Translations under genes and position numbers: made by a program
Notes under the pieces: model-generated
Told to the model about the DNA's origin: nothing
What the model saw: the letters and a program-made list of their open reading frames with translations, nothing else
Databases searched by the model: none
In this document: positions 33,547 through 43,458 of the stretch, piece by piece
How the letters are laid out: each line of letters begins with the position of its first letter
How positions within the stretch are numbered: position 1 is the first letter of the stretch
Source of the DNA: JAHEJA01 sp965656445
GTDB lineage: Bacteria > Pseudomonadota > Alphaproteobacteria > Rhodobacterales > Rhodobacteraceae
DNA: 51,156 bases
Direction: 5' to 3'
NCBI GenBank assembly: GCA_965656445.1
Contig: CBFHKO010000014.1
Location: 1 to 51,156 of the forward strand

Positions 33547-34497
33547 TTAGCCTACCTTTTTTGAGTGTGCTGCGAGGATGTCGGCATGCACAGTGGCGTC
33601 GATGTTTCCACCTGTGACAATGCACAAGATATCGGTAGGTTCAGGTCCGTCATGGGTGAGGGCCGCGGCCATTCCTGCGCTCGCGCCGAGTTCTGCGATG
33701 ATCCCAAATTCAGAATAGAGCAACCGACATGCATCGCTAAGCTCTTGTAAAGACACAGATGAGACGGTTAAAGCCGCGCAAGATTTTATAATTGCCCGAT
33801 TAGAGGTCCCAAGGGTTTTGATCGCGATGCCTTCGGTGGAGGGTTCCGCGCGATAGTTGGTTTGGATATCCCCGCTGAAGCCATCAAGGGCCAATTTTTG
33901 AACCCGTGCGTAAGGGGCATATTCCGCGGCAAGTATCGTTTGATCCCCATCTGTGAATTCTTGAACCGCCGCTGAGACACACCCGCCGCCGCCAACAGGA
34001 ACCGCAACAAGCGTTGGAGTACAGGGCATCTGTGTCATGGCCTCTTGGTACAATCCGCGATTGCCTTGGATAATCATAGGGTGATCGTAACTGGGCAATA
34101 GGGTCTCACCACGTTCGATTGCATGTGTCTTAGCCCGTTGCAAGGAGTCCTCATAAGTGCCTTGGACGGGAATAATATGTCCGCCTGCTGCTTTGATCTT
34201 TTGCCTCTTTTGCTGAGGCGTTGCTTCGGGGATATAGATCGTTGCTGTGGCGTTGTGTTTGCGTGCCGCAAGGGAGACACCAATGGCGTGGTTACCACTG
34301 GACGCTGTGACAACAGATTTGACCTCAGGGTGGTGTTCAAAAAAATGATCCGGACCCCGAAATTTGAACGACCCACCCGTTTGTTTGGTTTCGTCCTTGA
34401 TCCAAATCGTTTTAGTGCCGTGCTCAAATTTAAAAACCGGAGTTCTTACGAGCTTGTTCTCTAAATACGTCATACCCATGTCACTAATGCCACACAT
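33547..34497 (-). CDS. PLP-dependent threonine dehydratase/serine racemase-like enzyme
   Basis: The 316-residue fold-type II PLP enzyme has the Schiff-base Lys45 in TGGSFKFRG, asparagine loop SSGNHAIGVSLAA, and the phosphate-binding glycine loop VPVGGGGCVSA. It would act on a beta- or hydroxy-amino acid (threonine or serine deaminase, serine racemase, or a biosynthetic beta-replacement). No ACT domain is present, so it is not biosynthetic IlvA. ATG 34497 gives the odd N-terminus MCGISDMGMTYLENK; ATG 34473 (MTYLEN) is a reasonable alternative. It is followed after 1 bp by the interrupted asparagine-synthase-like gene, suggesting one pathway. Confidence 0.8.
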   Translation of the reverse strand: MCGISDMGMTYLENKLVRTPVFKFEHGTKTIWIKDETKQTGGSFKFRGPDHFFEHHPEVKSVVTASSGNHAIGVSLAARKHNATATIYIPEATPQQKRQKIKAAGGHIIPVQGTYEDSLQRAKTHAIERGETLLPSYDHPMIIQGNRGLYQEAMTQMPCTPTLVAVPVGGGGCVSAAVQEFTDGDQTILAAEYAPYARVQKLALDGFSGDIQTNYRAEPSTEGIAIKTLGTSNRAIIKSCAALTVSSVSLQELSDACRLLYSEFGIIAELGASAGMAAALTHDGPEPTDILCIVTGGNIDATVHADILAAHSKKVG

Positions 34498-34575
34498 TAC
34501 AATTACGAATTACTGACATATTATATAAAAATGTGACGAAAGTTTGGAAAATATCCGTTTGAGCATTGCTAAAAC

Positions 34576-34602
34576 AAAAAGGCACCGCAATGGGTGCCTT
34601 TT
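34576..34602. terminator. Bidirectional terminator downstream of trxA
   Basis: AAAAA-GGCACC (34576-34586) pairs with GGTGCC-TTTT (34593-34602). On the minus strand it gives a GC stem followed by a T-run, 22 bp after the trxA stop. Confidence 0.88.
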
Positions 34603-34624
34603 CATTCGTCAGATGTATACCGAT

Positions 34625-34945
34625 TTAGATGGACTCGTTGATCCAGCTTTGAAGGGCGGCTTTGGGGGCTGCGCCTGCGCGGTTTGAAACGATTTCGCCG
34701 TCTTTGAAGATGAACAAAGCAGGGATGCCGCGCACGCCCATGGCGGCGGCTGAATTTGGATTGCTGTCTACGTCAACTTTGACGATTTTAACGCGGCCTT
34801 CGTATTCGGCAGAGAGCTCTTCTAGCGCTGGGCCGATTTGTTTGCATGGACCGCACCATTCGGCCCAAAAATCGACGACGACGGGTACGTCTGAATTGCG
34901 GACTTCGGCGTCGAATGTGTCATCAGTTGCTGCAACAGTTGCCAT
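34625..34945 (-). CDS. trxA: Thioredoxin
   Basis: The 106-residue protein has the thioredoxin fold with active-site WCGPC (Cys31, Cys34) in VVDFWAEWCGPCKQIGP and the cis-Pro in VRGIPALFIFKDG. It is a cytosolic disulfide reductase. It lies 47 bp downstream of addA at the end of the divL-tsaE-amgK-murU-addB-addA-trxA run, a gene order I recall from other alphaproteobacteria. Confidence 0.96.
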   Translation of the reverse strand: MATVAATDDTFDAEVRNSDVPVVVDFWAEWCGPCKQIGPALEELSAEYEGRVKIVKVDVDSNPNSAAAMGVRGIPALFIFKDGEIVSNRAGAAPKAALQSWINESI

Positions 34946-34992
34946 GGGGATCTCCTAAGCGGTCAATGTGGTTGTGTCTGGTTGTGAGGAAC

Positions 34993-37900
34993 CTATGCAG
35001 CAGGGTCGGAAAGGTCAAGACTTGTGTCTTGAAGAGCTTGCATCACAATATCTTGAGGAAGCTCCATCAACTGCGCAGTCGCCGTCCAAAGTATAGCTGT
35101 TTTCACGAACTTATCCGGATAAATGGCGCTAAGGGCGGCATGATAGGCCCCCATTTGTCGCAAGAGACCATCAGGGGTGTCTTGGGGATTTTTTGGCACG
35201 CTCGCGTTGGTTTTGAAATCCACAACCAAGACTGAGTCGTCCTCGATAACAAGCCGATCAACGATGCCGCTCAAAATACGGCCTCCAAATTCAGCAAGCG
35301 GTGCTGACAGGCTAACCTCGGCGAGTGATCCCTGCGTGAACAAAAATGCCAACTCAGGATTTGTTAAAACCGTTTTGGCCTCTTGCACGAGATCGGCTAA
35401 ATCACCGCCATCCGCGGACAGGCCCGCGTGATCCAAGATGTCACTTGCGGCGCTGTCCCAGTCCTCTTGGGGTAGGTGTGGCAACATTTCGAGCAATCTG
35501 TGACTTTGCGACCCGCGTTGTTTTGCGGCCTCTGCGTCTAATCCGCTCTCGGAGGGCAATGCCTTGGCGCCGCCTAAATCAGAAGGCGACAGCGTTCCAA
35601 GAGGTCGAACAGGCTGTGGCGCCACGGATTGTGCCCATGGGTCCAATTCAGCAGGTGCCACAGGGGTATCGGCCTCTGGCTCAATCACGGGCAAGGACCA
35701 ATCGCCATATTCATACCTCAGACCCGTGCCTGTTGGTGTGTCACATTGAACGGATCCTGTGTGCGCCAATCCCTGTTCAACCTGTTGATACCATGTGATT
35801 TGGCTCTTGGGCGCAACCTCGCCCGCCCCCGCAACAATCAACCATTTTTCCGCACGCGTCAGAGCCACATAAATGAGACGGTCGTTTTCATAGCTTTGAT
35901 CCGTGGCTTTTTGCTGTTTCATGAGGCTTGTCATTTCGGGCGCTTCGTCATTGCTCGCCCGCCAAACAAGCTTGTCGGCGTCGGTTATCACAATGTCCCG
36001 ATCATTTTTGCGCGACTCTGCGGTATCGGGTAGAATCACAATGGGGGATTCAAGCCCCTTTGCCCCATGCACCGTCATGACCCTGATTTGATCACTGGCT
36101 GAATCAAGCTGACGTTTGATTTCTAGATCATCTGTTTCCATCCAGACCAAGAACCCAGTCAAACTCGGCACCTCGGTCATTTCGTAGGACAAGGCCTGTG
36201 ACAAGAGCGCATTGATGCCATCCTCGGCCTCAGACCCAAGACGGGCCAAGAGCCTGCGCCGTCCGTCATGGCGCGTCAAAATGCGTTCTAATAGATCATA
36301 GGGGCGCAAGAAATCCGCCTGTCGCCGCAAATCTTCGAGCATTCCAACTGTGTCGGGATATGTGTCGCGTTGTTCAAAGAGCGCACGCCAGAGGTAGGGT
36401 TCTTTGCGGTTATGCGCGAGGGAATAGAGGTCTTGTTCTGACCATCCAAAGAGAGGCGATTTCAGCGTCACAGCAAGGGATAAATCATCCTCTGGTGTGT
36501 CCAAAAAGGCCAAGAGTGCCGCCAAATCTTTGACCGCCATTTCCGCCCCAACCTTAAGCCGATCTGAGCCCGCGATAGGAAGGTCATGGCGTTTACAGGC
36601 GCGAATGATTTCTTGGAATATATGCGACCGTTTGCGCACCAAGATCAAGAAATCCCCTGCCTTAACAGGGCGCATTTGATACTGACCGCTTTGCTTTACT
36701 TCGATAGGAATTGGAGCAGATTCATCAATCATACGCTTGATTTCACGGGCAATTTTGTCTGCAAGTTTTACGTTGTGGTTTTCTGCGCCCAATAGGTTTA
36801 CGGGGTCTTCCCAATGGCGATCTTTTTCGACCTCAACCTTGTCCACTGCGGGCCATAAATCGACACGTCCCGGCATGTTGGATTTGAACGCTTTGTGGGT
36901 ATTTTCGGCGGCAAATCCGCTGGCTTCTTTGTTAGTAAATACCTCATCGACAAAGGATAAAATTGCATGGGAGGATCGGAAAGAATATTCCAATGTCATA
37001 TCCTGAAGCGGACGATTGGCATCTTGGAGGCGCGCGCCGAATTCGGCCTTCATCCGATCAAATTCGCGTGGATCGGCCCCTTGGAATGAATAGATCGATT
37101 GTTTTTTGTCGCCCACAACGAAGATTGTGCGCTCTTCATCGCCGCGCGCGCCTTCGCCTGATGTGAATTCCTGAGCCAGCTTTTCGATGACGTCCCATTG
37201 GGTTGGGCTGGTGTCTTGGGCTTCGTCAACGAGGATGTGGTCAATTCCCCCGTCCAAACGGTAAAGCACCCATTGCGCAACCTCTGGAGATGTCAAAAGC
37301 TGTTGGGTTTTTTGGATCAAGTCATCAAAATCCAACCATCCCCGAATTTGTTTTTGACGTTCATATTCTGGAAGAAAATAATGCGCGAATTGCAAGATGT
37401 TCCATGTCTTTTCCGCGCTGGCAATATTGATGCGCGCGTGACGGGCCGCTTCGATGCGTTCCATCAAATCATTGAGGGCTGGCATCGAATTGGCCATGCC
37501 CTTTTGAACCTTTTTAGACGGCACGCTCCCGATCTTGGCGGCAAAGGGTGTCTTGGTTTTTGCTTTGAATAAAAACACATCTTCCAACTTTGCCAAAGCC
37601 GATGCGTTCAGGGCGGAAATGCTTGCGAAAATATCCGCGTGTTTTTGATCAGTTACGCCGCCGCTGTTTTTACAAGGCTCAATAAAGGAATGCAGAAGGT
37701 CCAAATCATCAGGTTGAAACACGCTGTCGTGAATGTCGTTTGTGGTTTGATATTCATTGACCTCAAACCAGCCAAACACATCAGCTTTGGAAAATGGCTG
37801 TTGACCCAGCTCTTTGTTGGAAATCAGGGACTTTAACAAGGAATCAAGCGTCGCATCCGAGATGACCGATGTGATCGCGGTCAAGAGCCCTGCATGCTCT

Positions 37901-38397
37901 GACGTTGCCATGTCCTCTAAAATGTCAGTGCAGAGCAGATCAACAGCGCGGCCTTCGATTTCCTTGAACTGGGGGCTGACACCCGCCTCTTTGGGAAAAC
38001 GGCGCAGGATGCTTGAGCAAAACGAGTGGATCGTTTGAATTTTCAAACCACCCGGGGTTTCAATCGCGCGGGCAAACAGAGTGCGCGCCTCGCTTAATTC
38101 CGCGTCGGTAATATCACGCTCAAACCCCAACTCGGTCAGCTCGTCTTTGAGGACAGCCTTATCCTTCATCGCCCATTCACCGAGGCGTTGGAACAACCTG
38201 TTCTGCATCTCGGACGCAGCCGCCTTGGTATAGGTAAGGCATAGGATGTTTTCTGGTGAGACCTTGTTTAATAGCAACCGTGCAACGCGGTCCGTTAGAA
38301 CTTTGGTTTTGCCCGACCCCGCATTCGCCGATAGCCATGTCGATCGAGAGGGATCCGCCGCCGCAATTTGGCGCAGGGTGGCGTCATTTCTTATCAT
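34993..38397 (-). CDS. addA: AddA helicase-nuclease (double-strand break repair)
   Basis: The 1134-residue UvrD-like helicase has Walker A ANAGSGKTKVLTDR (about residues 24-37), motif II ILVDEAQDTSPTQWDVIEKL, motif III GDKKQSIYSFQGADPREFDR, helicase domain 2 with IRVMTVHGAKGLESPIVILP and VALTRAEKWLIVAG, and a C-terminal RecB-type nuclease with VLVVDFKTNA. With AddB it resects double-strand breaks for RecA loading. ATG 38397 overlaps the addB stop as ATGA; the frame opens further but MIRNDATLRQIAAADP is the natural start. Confidence 0.95.
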   Translation of the reverse strand: MIRNDATLRQIAAADPSRSTWLSANAGSGKTKVLTDRVARLLLNKVSPENILCLTYTKAAASEMQNRLFQRLGEWAMKDKAVLKDELTELGFERDITDAELSEARTLFARAIETPGGLKIQTIHSFCSSILRRFPKEAGVSPQFKEIEGRAVDLLCTDILEDMATSEHAGLLTAITSVISDATLDSLLKSLISNKELGQQPFSKADVFGWFEVNEYQTTNDIHDSVFQPDDLDLLHSFIEPCKNSGGVTDQKHADIFASISALNASALAKLEDVFLFKAKTKTPFAAKIGSVPSKKVQKGMANSMPALNDLMERIEAARHARINIASAEKTWNILQFAHYFLPEYERQKQIRGWLDFDDLIQKTQQLLTSPEVAQWVLYRLDGGIDHILVDEAQDTSPTQWDVIEKLAQEFTSGEGARGDEERTIFVVGDKKQSIYSFQGADPREFDRMKAEFGARLQDANRPLQDMTLEYSFRSSHAILSFVDEVFTNKEASGFAAENTHKAFKSNMPGRVDLWPAVDKVEVEKDRHWEDPVNLLGAENHNVKLADKIAREIKRMIDESAPIPIEVKQSGQYQMRPVKAGDFLILVRKRSHIFQEIIRACKRHDLPIAGSDRLKVGAEMAVKDLAALLAFLDTPEDDLSLAVTLKSPLFGWSEQDLYSLAHNRKEPYLWRALFEQRDTYPDTVGMLEDLRRQADFLRPYDLLERILTRHDGRRRLLARLGSEAEDGINALLSQALSYEMTEVPSLTGFLVWMETDDLEIKRQLDSASDQIRVMTVHGAKGLESPIVILPDTAESRKNDRDIVITDADKLVWRASNDEAPEMTSLMKQQKATDQSYENDRLIYVALTRAEKWLIVAGAGEVAPKSQITWYQQVEQGLAHTGSVQCDTPTGTGLRYEYGDWSLPVIEPEADTPVAPAELDPWAQSVAPQPVRPLGTLSPSDLGGAKALPSESGLDAEAAKQRGSQSHRLLEMLPHLPQEDWDSAASDILDHAGLSADGGDLADLVQEAKTVLTNPELAFLFTQGSLAEVSLSAPLAEFGGRILSGIVDRLVIEDDSVLVVDFKTNASVPKNPQDTPDGLLRQMGAYHAALSAIYPDKFVKTAILWTATAQLMELPQDIVMQALQDTSLDLSDPAA

Positions 38398-41321
38398 GTC
38401 ACGTCCTCGCCTTCGGGGTTTTGGGTGATCTGCCATTCTCCAAAGCGAGAGAGTTGATCATAGTTTGAGTAATCTTTGACATCAAACATGGCGCGACGCG
38501 GTGTGTACCCTTGGGATGGGGTGGCGTAACTGTTGATAAGGGTTTCAAATTTCTCCCAAACCTCAGCGATGCTTTCTGTTTCGATGGGCGCTTTGGTGTC
38601 CTTGCCAGAGCTGGCAACGCCCAAGAATTCCGCCGAGATCACCGGTGCGGCGTCCAAGTTTTTGAACCCACCCTCTTCGGCAATGGCGGCGAGTAAGTAG
38701 AGCTGTTTGTCGAACTCTTTTTGCTGCGACACCGTAGGGATAGCCCCTGTTTTGTAATCGTAGATGAACAACCCACCTGTGCTTGTTTGATCAATGCGAT
38801 CTGCCTTGCCTTTGAGGGTAAATCCAATGGCTTTGATCTCACGCGTGCCTTCGGCTTCAAAATCAATGGGGGTTGCCGTTGTGCGGCGGTTTACTTCCGA
38901 GTCAAGGAAGGCCTCTGCTGATTTTTCCAACCGGGATTGCCACAAGATTTGCGTCGTCGCCCAAGGCGCATTTTTCTCAAGATTGTCCCAATTCGCCTGT
39001 AATAGAGCCTGTTTTAGTTCATTAGGCGGAATGCTGTCCCATGCTTTGACGAACTGTTCTAAGGTCTCGTGGATGATCGTCCCCTTGAGCGCGGCGTCGG
39101 GCGTTTTCTCAATTGAGTCAAACGGCTTTAGCCCCAAAACATGCTTGGCATAGATGGCATAGGGATCTCGGCTCAGTGTTTTGATTTCGGTCACCGAGAG
39201 GCTATTGGGACGTGCCTCAAGAGGGGGGCGCGGCGATGGCCTTGGGGCAGGCTCGACGCGGTCATAGGCCTCTAAGGCGTCAACCTTGGCCAACCATTTA
39301 TCCCCCTGTTCAATCATTTTCTCAAAAGACTTTGGCCCCCCTTGATCGGGCAAACCCTTGAGCAAGTTTTGCAACCGATTAATCCACCGTGAGGCGACGG
39401 TCTCGGCATCATCTGATCGAATGGACCGCGTGATCCAAACCTCTTTCGAAGCAACCGCGATTTGAAAATCATGTGCAGATAACCCAATGCGTCGCTCTGG
39501 TAACAACAATCCAGCCTCAAGGCGCATTTTGCGATTAAGCCACGGATCGGGCGTGATAGGTTCGGGCCAGCTGCCTTCGTTCAGACCGGCCAAAATGACC
39601 ACATCGGCCCCTTGAACACGGGCTTCGAGCGTGCCCCAGATCAAAACATTTGGATGGGGTGCGTCGCGATCGCGAAGCGTATCTTGGGACAAAACGCCCC
39701 CAAAGATATCGCCATAATCCCGCGTGTTTATATCAATGGCGTGCGGAGCCGCGTCGATCAACCCCTCAACAGTTGCCCGCGTTTTTAATCCCGCCCGTTC
39801 CTTCCAAAGTGCTCCTGATGTTGTATCCGCTTCGGGCGTTGATCCATTGGCCAAGGCCTCTGCGTGATCCAGATGGTGTTTAAGCAAATCGCTTAGGCTC
39901 TGCTCACTAGTGACACCAAGAGATGTGGTGCATGCGATGACCCACTCGGCCCACTCCGCTGTTTGGGGGTCTTTTTGCTTGGCCGCCCAGTCCATCAAAA
40001 GCGCATCGGTCGGATAGGGAATGCCCTCTTTGCGCAACCACAGTTCAAGATCACGGGTAAAGCGAAGATGGTTGTTCCGACCACCCCCCGAATGCGTGAG
40101 CGGATGTTTCAACACCGCCAACAAAGCAGACGAGGTGATTTTGCGCGTCATCAATCCCGCGACTTGGCGCAAAAACCGACCCGGTGGCGTCAACTGTAGC
40201 GGGATACCCGCACTATCATCAGGAACGATGTCCCAACGGTCCAAAGCGGCAGCCACTTGGCGCGTTAACTGACGATCTGGAGTGATCAAGGCAGCCGTTT
40301 CGTTGTTTTCCGCGGCTTGGCGTAATCGCAACGCAATGGCAAGCGCCTCGATCCGTTTTGTCGGTGCTTCGACCCATGTGATATCTTGGGTAGCTTGATC
40401 CAAATTCCGCAAGCTTGGCCCCTCTTGCAACCAACTATCCGTCACTGGTGCGGGCCTCAGCGCGAGTGAGACAAGAGCGTTGCGATCAGGGTGCAGCGGG
40501 GTTTCAGGCATCCATGGTTTTATATCGGACAGGTCCAGCCCCAAGGCATGGGCCACTTTGATAAAGCGAAACTGGGGATGATCCTCGGTCATGCCTTTGT
40601 GGTCGCTTTGGCCTGACAAATGGGCCTGCATATGCCAATCAAACCCAGGAAGAATAACGCCCCCGTTCTCAAGCTCTGCAATGGCTTGCATCAATAACAA
40701 CGTGGTGCCGCGCGATCCTGTTGATCCAACGAGATAAACAGGCTCTAACATTGGGGATTTTGACCATTTTTCGGCCAAATACTGAATTTTCTGCCTCTGA
40801 AAACTTTCCTTATCAGGGGTCTGTTCCCGATTGCTGAGATAGGTCTGAACAATGGTTAAAAAGTCTTTGGTCCGTTCCCAGTGGCCTGAGGAATCCGTCA
40901 CAGTTAGGGATTTGATGATCTCTGGATCAACGCCTTCACCTTGGATTTCATCGATCAAATTGGCGAGGCTATCGCTGAGGTCATACAAAGAGGCCCGCGC
41001 CGCAAAATCGCGCTCGGTTTCCAGTAATTTCGCAACGAGGGAAATCAATTCAAACCGATTAACCAAGGGCGATTTGGGCGCGCCAAAGGGCAATGGACCG
41101 GTGAGGTCATAAAGGTCGGAAAGAAGATGAATTTTCGGATGGAGCAATGCGCCCCGTTGTGTCAGGATTTGTTTAATCCTGCGACCCATGCGTTCGGTGT
41201 TCACAATCACATGAACACGCGCCAAATCTTGGGGGGAGCGGGCGCCATGCCGCTCTATCAATCCATCGACTAAGGCCTGTGGGAAATCGACCCCTAATCC
41301 AACACCAAACAGCTTAGTCAT
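38394..41321 (-). CDS. addB: AddB, alphaproteobacterial-type double-strand break repair protein
   Basis: The 975-residue partner of AddA is an inactivated helicase-like scaffold. Its N-terminus has VHVIVNTERMGRRIKQIL but no Walker A; the C-terminus has a RecB-like nuclease with FIYDYKTGAIPT. I see almost no cysteines, and none near the C-terminus, so the Fe-S cluster of Bacillus AddB is absent, as in other alphaproteobacterial AddB. ATG 41321 (MTKLFGVGLG) overlaps the upstream gene by 8 bp; an earlier TTG at 41333 is unlikely. Confidence 0.93.
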   Translation of the reverse strand: MTKLFGVGLGVDFPQALVDGLIERHGARSPQDLARVHVIVNTERMGRRIKQILTQRGALLHPKIHLLSDLYDLTGPLPFGAPKSPLVNRFELISLVAKLLETERDFAARASLYDLSDSLANLIDEIQGEGVDPEIIKSLTVTDSSGHWERTKDFLTIVQTYLSNREQTPDKESFQRQKIQYLAEKWSKSPMLEPVYLVGSTGSRGTTLLLMQAIAELENGGVILPGFDWHMQAHLSGQSDHKGMTEDHPQFRFIKVAHALGLDLSDIKPWMPETPLHPDRNALVSLALRPAPVTDSWLQEGPSLRNLDQATQDITWVEAPTKRIEALAIALRLRQAAENNETAALITPDRQLTRQVAAALDRWDIVPDDSAGIPLQLTPPGRFLRQVAGLMTRKITSSALLAVLKHPLTHSGGGRNNHLRFTRDLELWLRKEGIPYPTDALLMDWAAKQKDPQTAEWAEWVIACTTSLGVTSEQSLSDLLKHHLDHAEALANGSTPEADTTSGALWKERAGLKTRATVEGLIDAAPHAIDINTRDYGDIFGGVLSQDTLRDRDAPHPNVLIWGTLEARVQGADVVILAGLNEGSWPEPITPDPWLNRKMRLEAGLLLPERRIGLSAHDFQIAVASKEVWITRSIRSDDAETVASRWINRLQNLLKGLPDQGGPKSFEKMIEQGDKWLAKVDALEAYDRVEPAPRPSPRPPLEARPNSLSVTEIKTLSRDPYAIYAKHVLGLKPFDSIEKTPDAALKGTIIHETLEQFVKAWDSIPPNELKQALLQANWDNLEKNAPWATTQILWQSRLEKSAEAFLDSEVNRRTTATPIDFEAEGTREIKAIGFTLKGKADRIDQTSTGGLFIYDYKTGAIPTVSQQKEFDKQLYLLAAIAEEGGFKNLDAAPVISAEFLGVASSGKDTKAPIETESIAEVWEKFETLINSYATPSQGYTPRRAMFDVKDYSNYDQLSRFGEWQITQNPEGEDVT

Positions 41322-42009
41322 GGCCACCCCCAATCAAGAGCGCTTCGCCAAGCGCGATCCCCGTTGGCGTCCCCACATCAACCCAAGACCCATCATACAC
41401 AACGGCCTTGACCCGCCCAGCTGGGATCAACCTGTCCCAGACTGTGTTGAGTGAAAATTTTCGCTCAGCTATGTCCATGATTGGCTCGGTTTTAATGATT
41501 TGAACACCAGTATAAACAAAGGGTCCAGAGCGGCTCACCACCCCTTGTGGATCAATGTCGAAATCACCCGCGCCTTGATAGCCAATCGCCTTTTCCTTTG
41601 GCAGGCAAAGAAGGAGCGCATCCATCTCATCACCGTCCCAATGGGCGGCGACGTGATCCAATGGATTGCCCCCGCGCCAAATCGCATCCGAATTCATCGT
41701 AGCAATGGGTGATCCGCCCAAATGCGGCATGGCATTCACGACGCCCCCGCCTGTTTCCAATAGCTCAGCTTCATACACAGGGATCACAGCGCGATCCGCC
41801 ACATGAGCGTGGATCTGGTCCGCGAAATAATGCGTGTTGATGACACAGGCCTTGGGGCCAAACGCCTCAACATTATCCAATGCATAATCCAGCAAAGCGC
41901 GCCCATTCACCTGAACCAAGGGTTTGGGCTGATGGCGTGTGAATTCACCCATGCGCGTCCCTAAACCTGCGGCAAAGACCATGACAGAAATCGAGGAAGG
42001 ATGAATCAT
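41314..42009 (-). CDS. murU: Nucleotidyltransferase, MurU-like (MurNAc-1-P uridylyltransferase)
   Basis: The 231-residue NTP-transferase has the signature VFAAGLGTRMGEFTRHQPKPLVQVNGR, where AAGxGTRM binds nucleotide and PKP contacts sugar-phosphate. A metal-binding Asp follows in TMNSDAIW. Together with the kinase gene upstream, which overlaps by 4 bp, it matches the AmgK-MurU route that turns recovered MurNAc into UDP-MurNAc, bypassing fosfomycin-sensitive MurA. Function is inferred from this pairing; the family has broad sugar-nucleotide uses. Confidence 0.85.
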   Translation of the reverse strand: MIHPSSISVMVFAAGLGTRMGEFTRHQPKPLVQVNGRALLDYALDNVEAFGPKACVINTHYFADQIHAHVADRAVIPVYEAELLETGGGVVNAMPHLGGSPIATMNSDAIWRGGNPLDHVAAHWDGDEMDALLLCLPKEKAIGYQGAGDFDIDPQGVVSRSGPFVYTGVQIIKTEPIMDIAERKFSLNTVWDRLIPAGRVKAVVYDGSWVDVGTPTGIALGEALLIGGGHD

Positions 42010-42941
42010 GCAAGCTCTCTCAGGATGGGATTAATCAAAGGGCGCATTGGTGCGAGCGACGTGTGATCCAAGTTATGCCGCAGGATTTGAACGACGTGAG
42101 GTGTAAATTGCACATACTCGGTCTTTCCAAGATCAGCTAATTCTTGGAACCGACCCAAAATGCGGAAATTTCGCAAAAACCCCAAGGCAAAATACCCGTC
42201 CTCAAACCCATCCATAGCAGAGTGAGCCTGAAAATAACGCATCATCTCGGCCTCAAACTGGGGATCAAATGGCCTTCGCACATCTTGGAGCAAGGACATC
42301 ACATCATAAGCAGGATGACAGGCAAAGGCATCTTGAAAATCCAAAAGCCCAATAGATCCCAATCCACCCCGACCCTCCAGGATCATGATATTTTCCGCGT
42401 GCACATCGCGCAAAGACACGGTTTGCGCGGTCTCTAAGGGTTCAGATAACACATCACTAAAACAGCTCCGAATGGCGCGCTTGTGCTCTTCATCTTTGAC
42501 AAAATACTCAAACGCAGGATCGACCATACGCGTTAGGTTGTCTATGTTAGAGGGCGCTATCCAATCTGGAACATCGCAACGTCCCAAGGCAATCAGCACG
42601 TCGATAACCTCGCGATACAGGTCTTGTTTTTGATCGGGTCTTTGAGAAATCCGATCAGACAAAAGCGTGTCGCCAAAGTCCTCGGTAATCAAAAACCCGT
42701 GTTGGTGATCTGCTTCAAATATCTGGGGTACACGCAAGCCTGCACCGCGCAAAAATTCCGCAACGCGCACAAATTGTTCTGTATCCTCACCGCGCTGAGG
42801 GTCGGCGTCCATTAGAATTGCAGTTCGCTGTGACACAAGGCGATGATACCGCCGCGCAGAGGCATCCGCCTTCAACGGGATTTGGCGGGCGGTGTCCCAT
42901 CCTGTGTGCTGCAAAAACGCGGCTTTGGCGTCATCACGCAT
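42006..42941 (-). CDS. amgK: Aminoglycoside phosphotransferase-family kinase, AmgK-like
   Basis: The 311-residue protein has the APH kinase fold: N-terminal RRYHRLVSQRTAILMDADP (lobe 1 with ATP-binding Lys region), catalytic loop LRDVHAENIMIL (HAEN variant of HGDxxxxN) and LLDFQDAFACHPAYDVMSLL supplying the metal-binding Asp. AmgK phosphorylates MurNAc/GlcNAc at C1. Coupling to murU by overlap supports that role. Start ATG 42941 overlaps tsaE by 8 bp. Confidence 0.85.
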   Translation of the reverse strand: MRDDAKAAFLQHTGWDTARQIPLKADASARRYHRLVSQRTAILMDADPQRGEDTEQFVRVAEFLRGAGLRVPQIFEADHQHGFLITEDFGDTLLSDRISQRPDQKQDLYREVIDVLIALGRCDVPDWIAPSNIDNLTRMVDPAFEYFVKDEEHKRAIRSCFSDVLSEPLETAQTVSLRDVHAENIMILEGRGGLGSIGLLDFQDAFACHPAYDVMSLLQDVRRPFDPQFEAEMMRYFQAHSAMDGFEDGYFALGFLRNFRILGRFQELADLGKTEYVQFTPHVVQILRHNLDHTSLAPMRPLINPILRELA

Positions 42942-43410
42942 GGATCACGGCCTTTAATCTGTCGTCCCATTTGGGATCGCTCCAACGTAGGTCAACATCA
43001 CGCGCATCCTCTTGCGACCCTTGGCTGAGGCTGAGCGTTAATGCGGATTTGGGCGCGAGGTCTTGCAATTTGTCTGGCCATTCAACGAGGCAAATCGCTG
43101 TGTCAAAGGCCTCTAGTAGACCCAGTTCGATAATGTCATCGGGACCACCCAGACGATAAAGGTCCGTGTGCCAGATTTCACCAAGTCGGCTGTCATAGGT
43201 TTGCACAATGGTAAAGGTCGGCGAGGGGACGTCTTCTGGATCGTCTTGGGCACTTTGAATAAGCGTGCGGGCAAAGAAACTCTTGCCCATTCCGATATCG
43301 CCCTCAAGCAACAGAACATCCCCCGCTTCCAGAAGGCTGGCAAAGCGTTCGGCGAGCGTTGCGGTGTCGTCCAATGACGCAAGAGTGAGGGACACATGGC
43401 TATCGTGCAT
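42934..43410 (-). CDS. tsaE: TsaE, tRNA threonylcarbamoyladenosine ATPase subunit
   Basis: The 158-residue protein has P-loop EGDIGMGKSFFAR (Ser in place of the usual Thr after GK), SPTFTIVQTY and IWHTDLYRLG, all diagnostic of TsaE (YjeE). It powers the TsaBDE complex that makes t6A37 on ANN-decoding tRNAs. It lies downstream of the DivL-like gene by 48 bp and overlaps amgK. Confidence 0.93.
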   Translation of the reverse strand: MHDSHVSLTLASLDDTATLAERFASLLEAGDVLLLEGDIGMGKSFFARTLIQSAQDDPEDVPSPTFTIVQTYDSRLGEIWHTDLYRLGGPDDIIELGLLEAFDTAICLVEWPDKLQDLAPKSALTLSLSQGSQEDARDVDLRWSDPKWDDRLKAVIHA

Positions 43411-43458
43411 GTCCCAATCATGGCAGTCTCGAAAGGCTGATACAAGTCAGTTTCCGCC

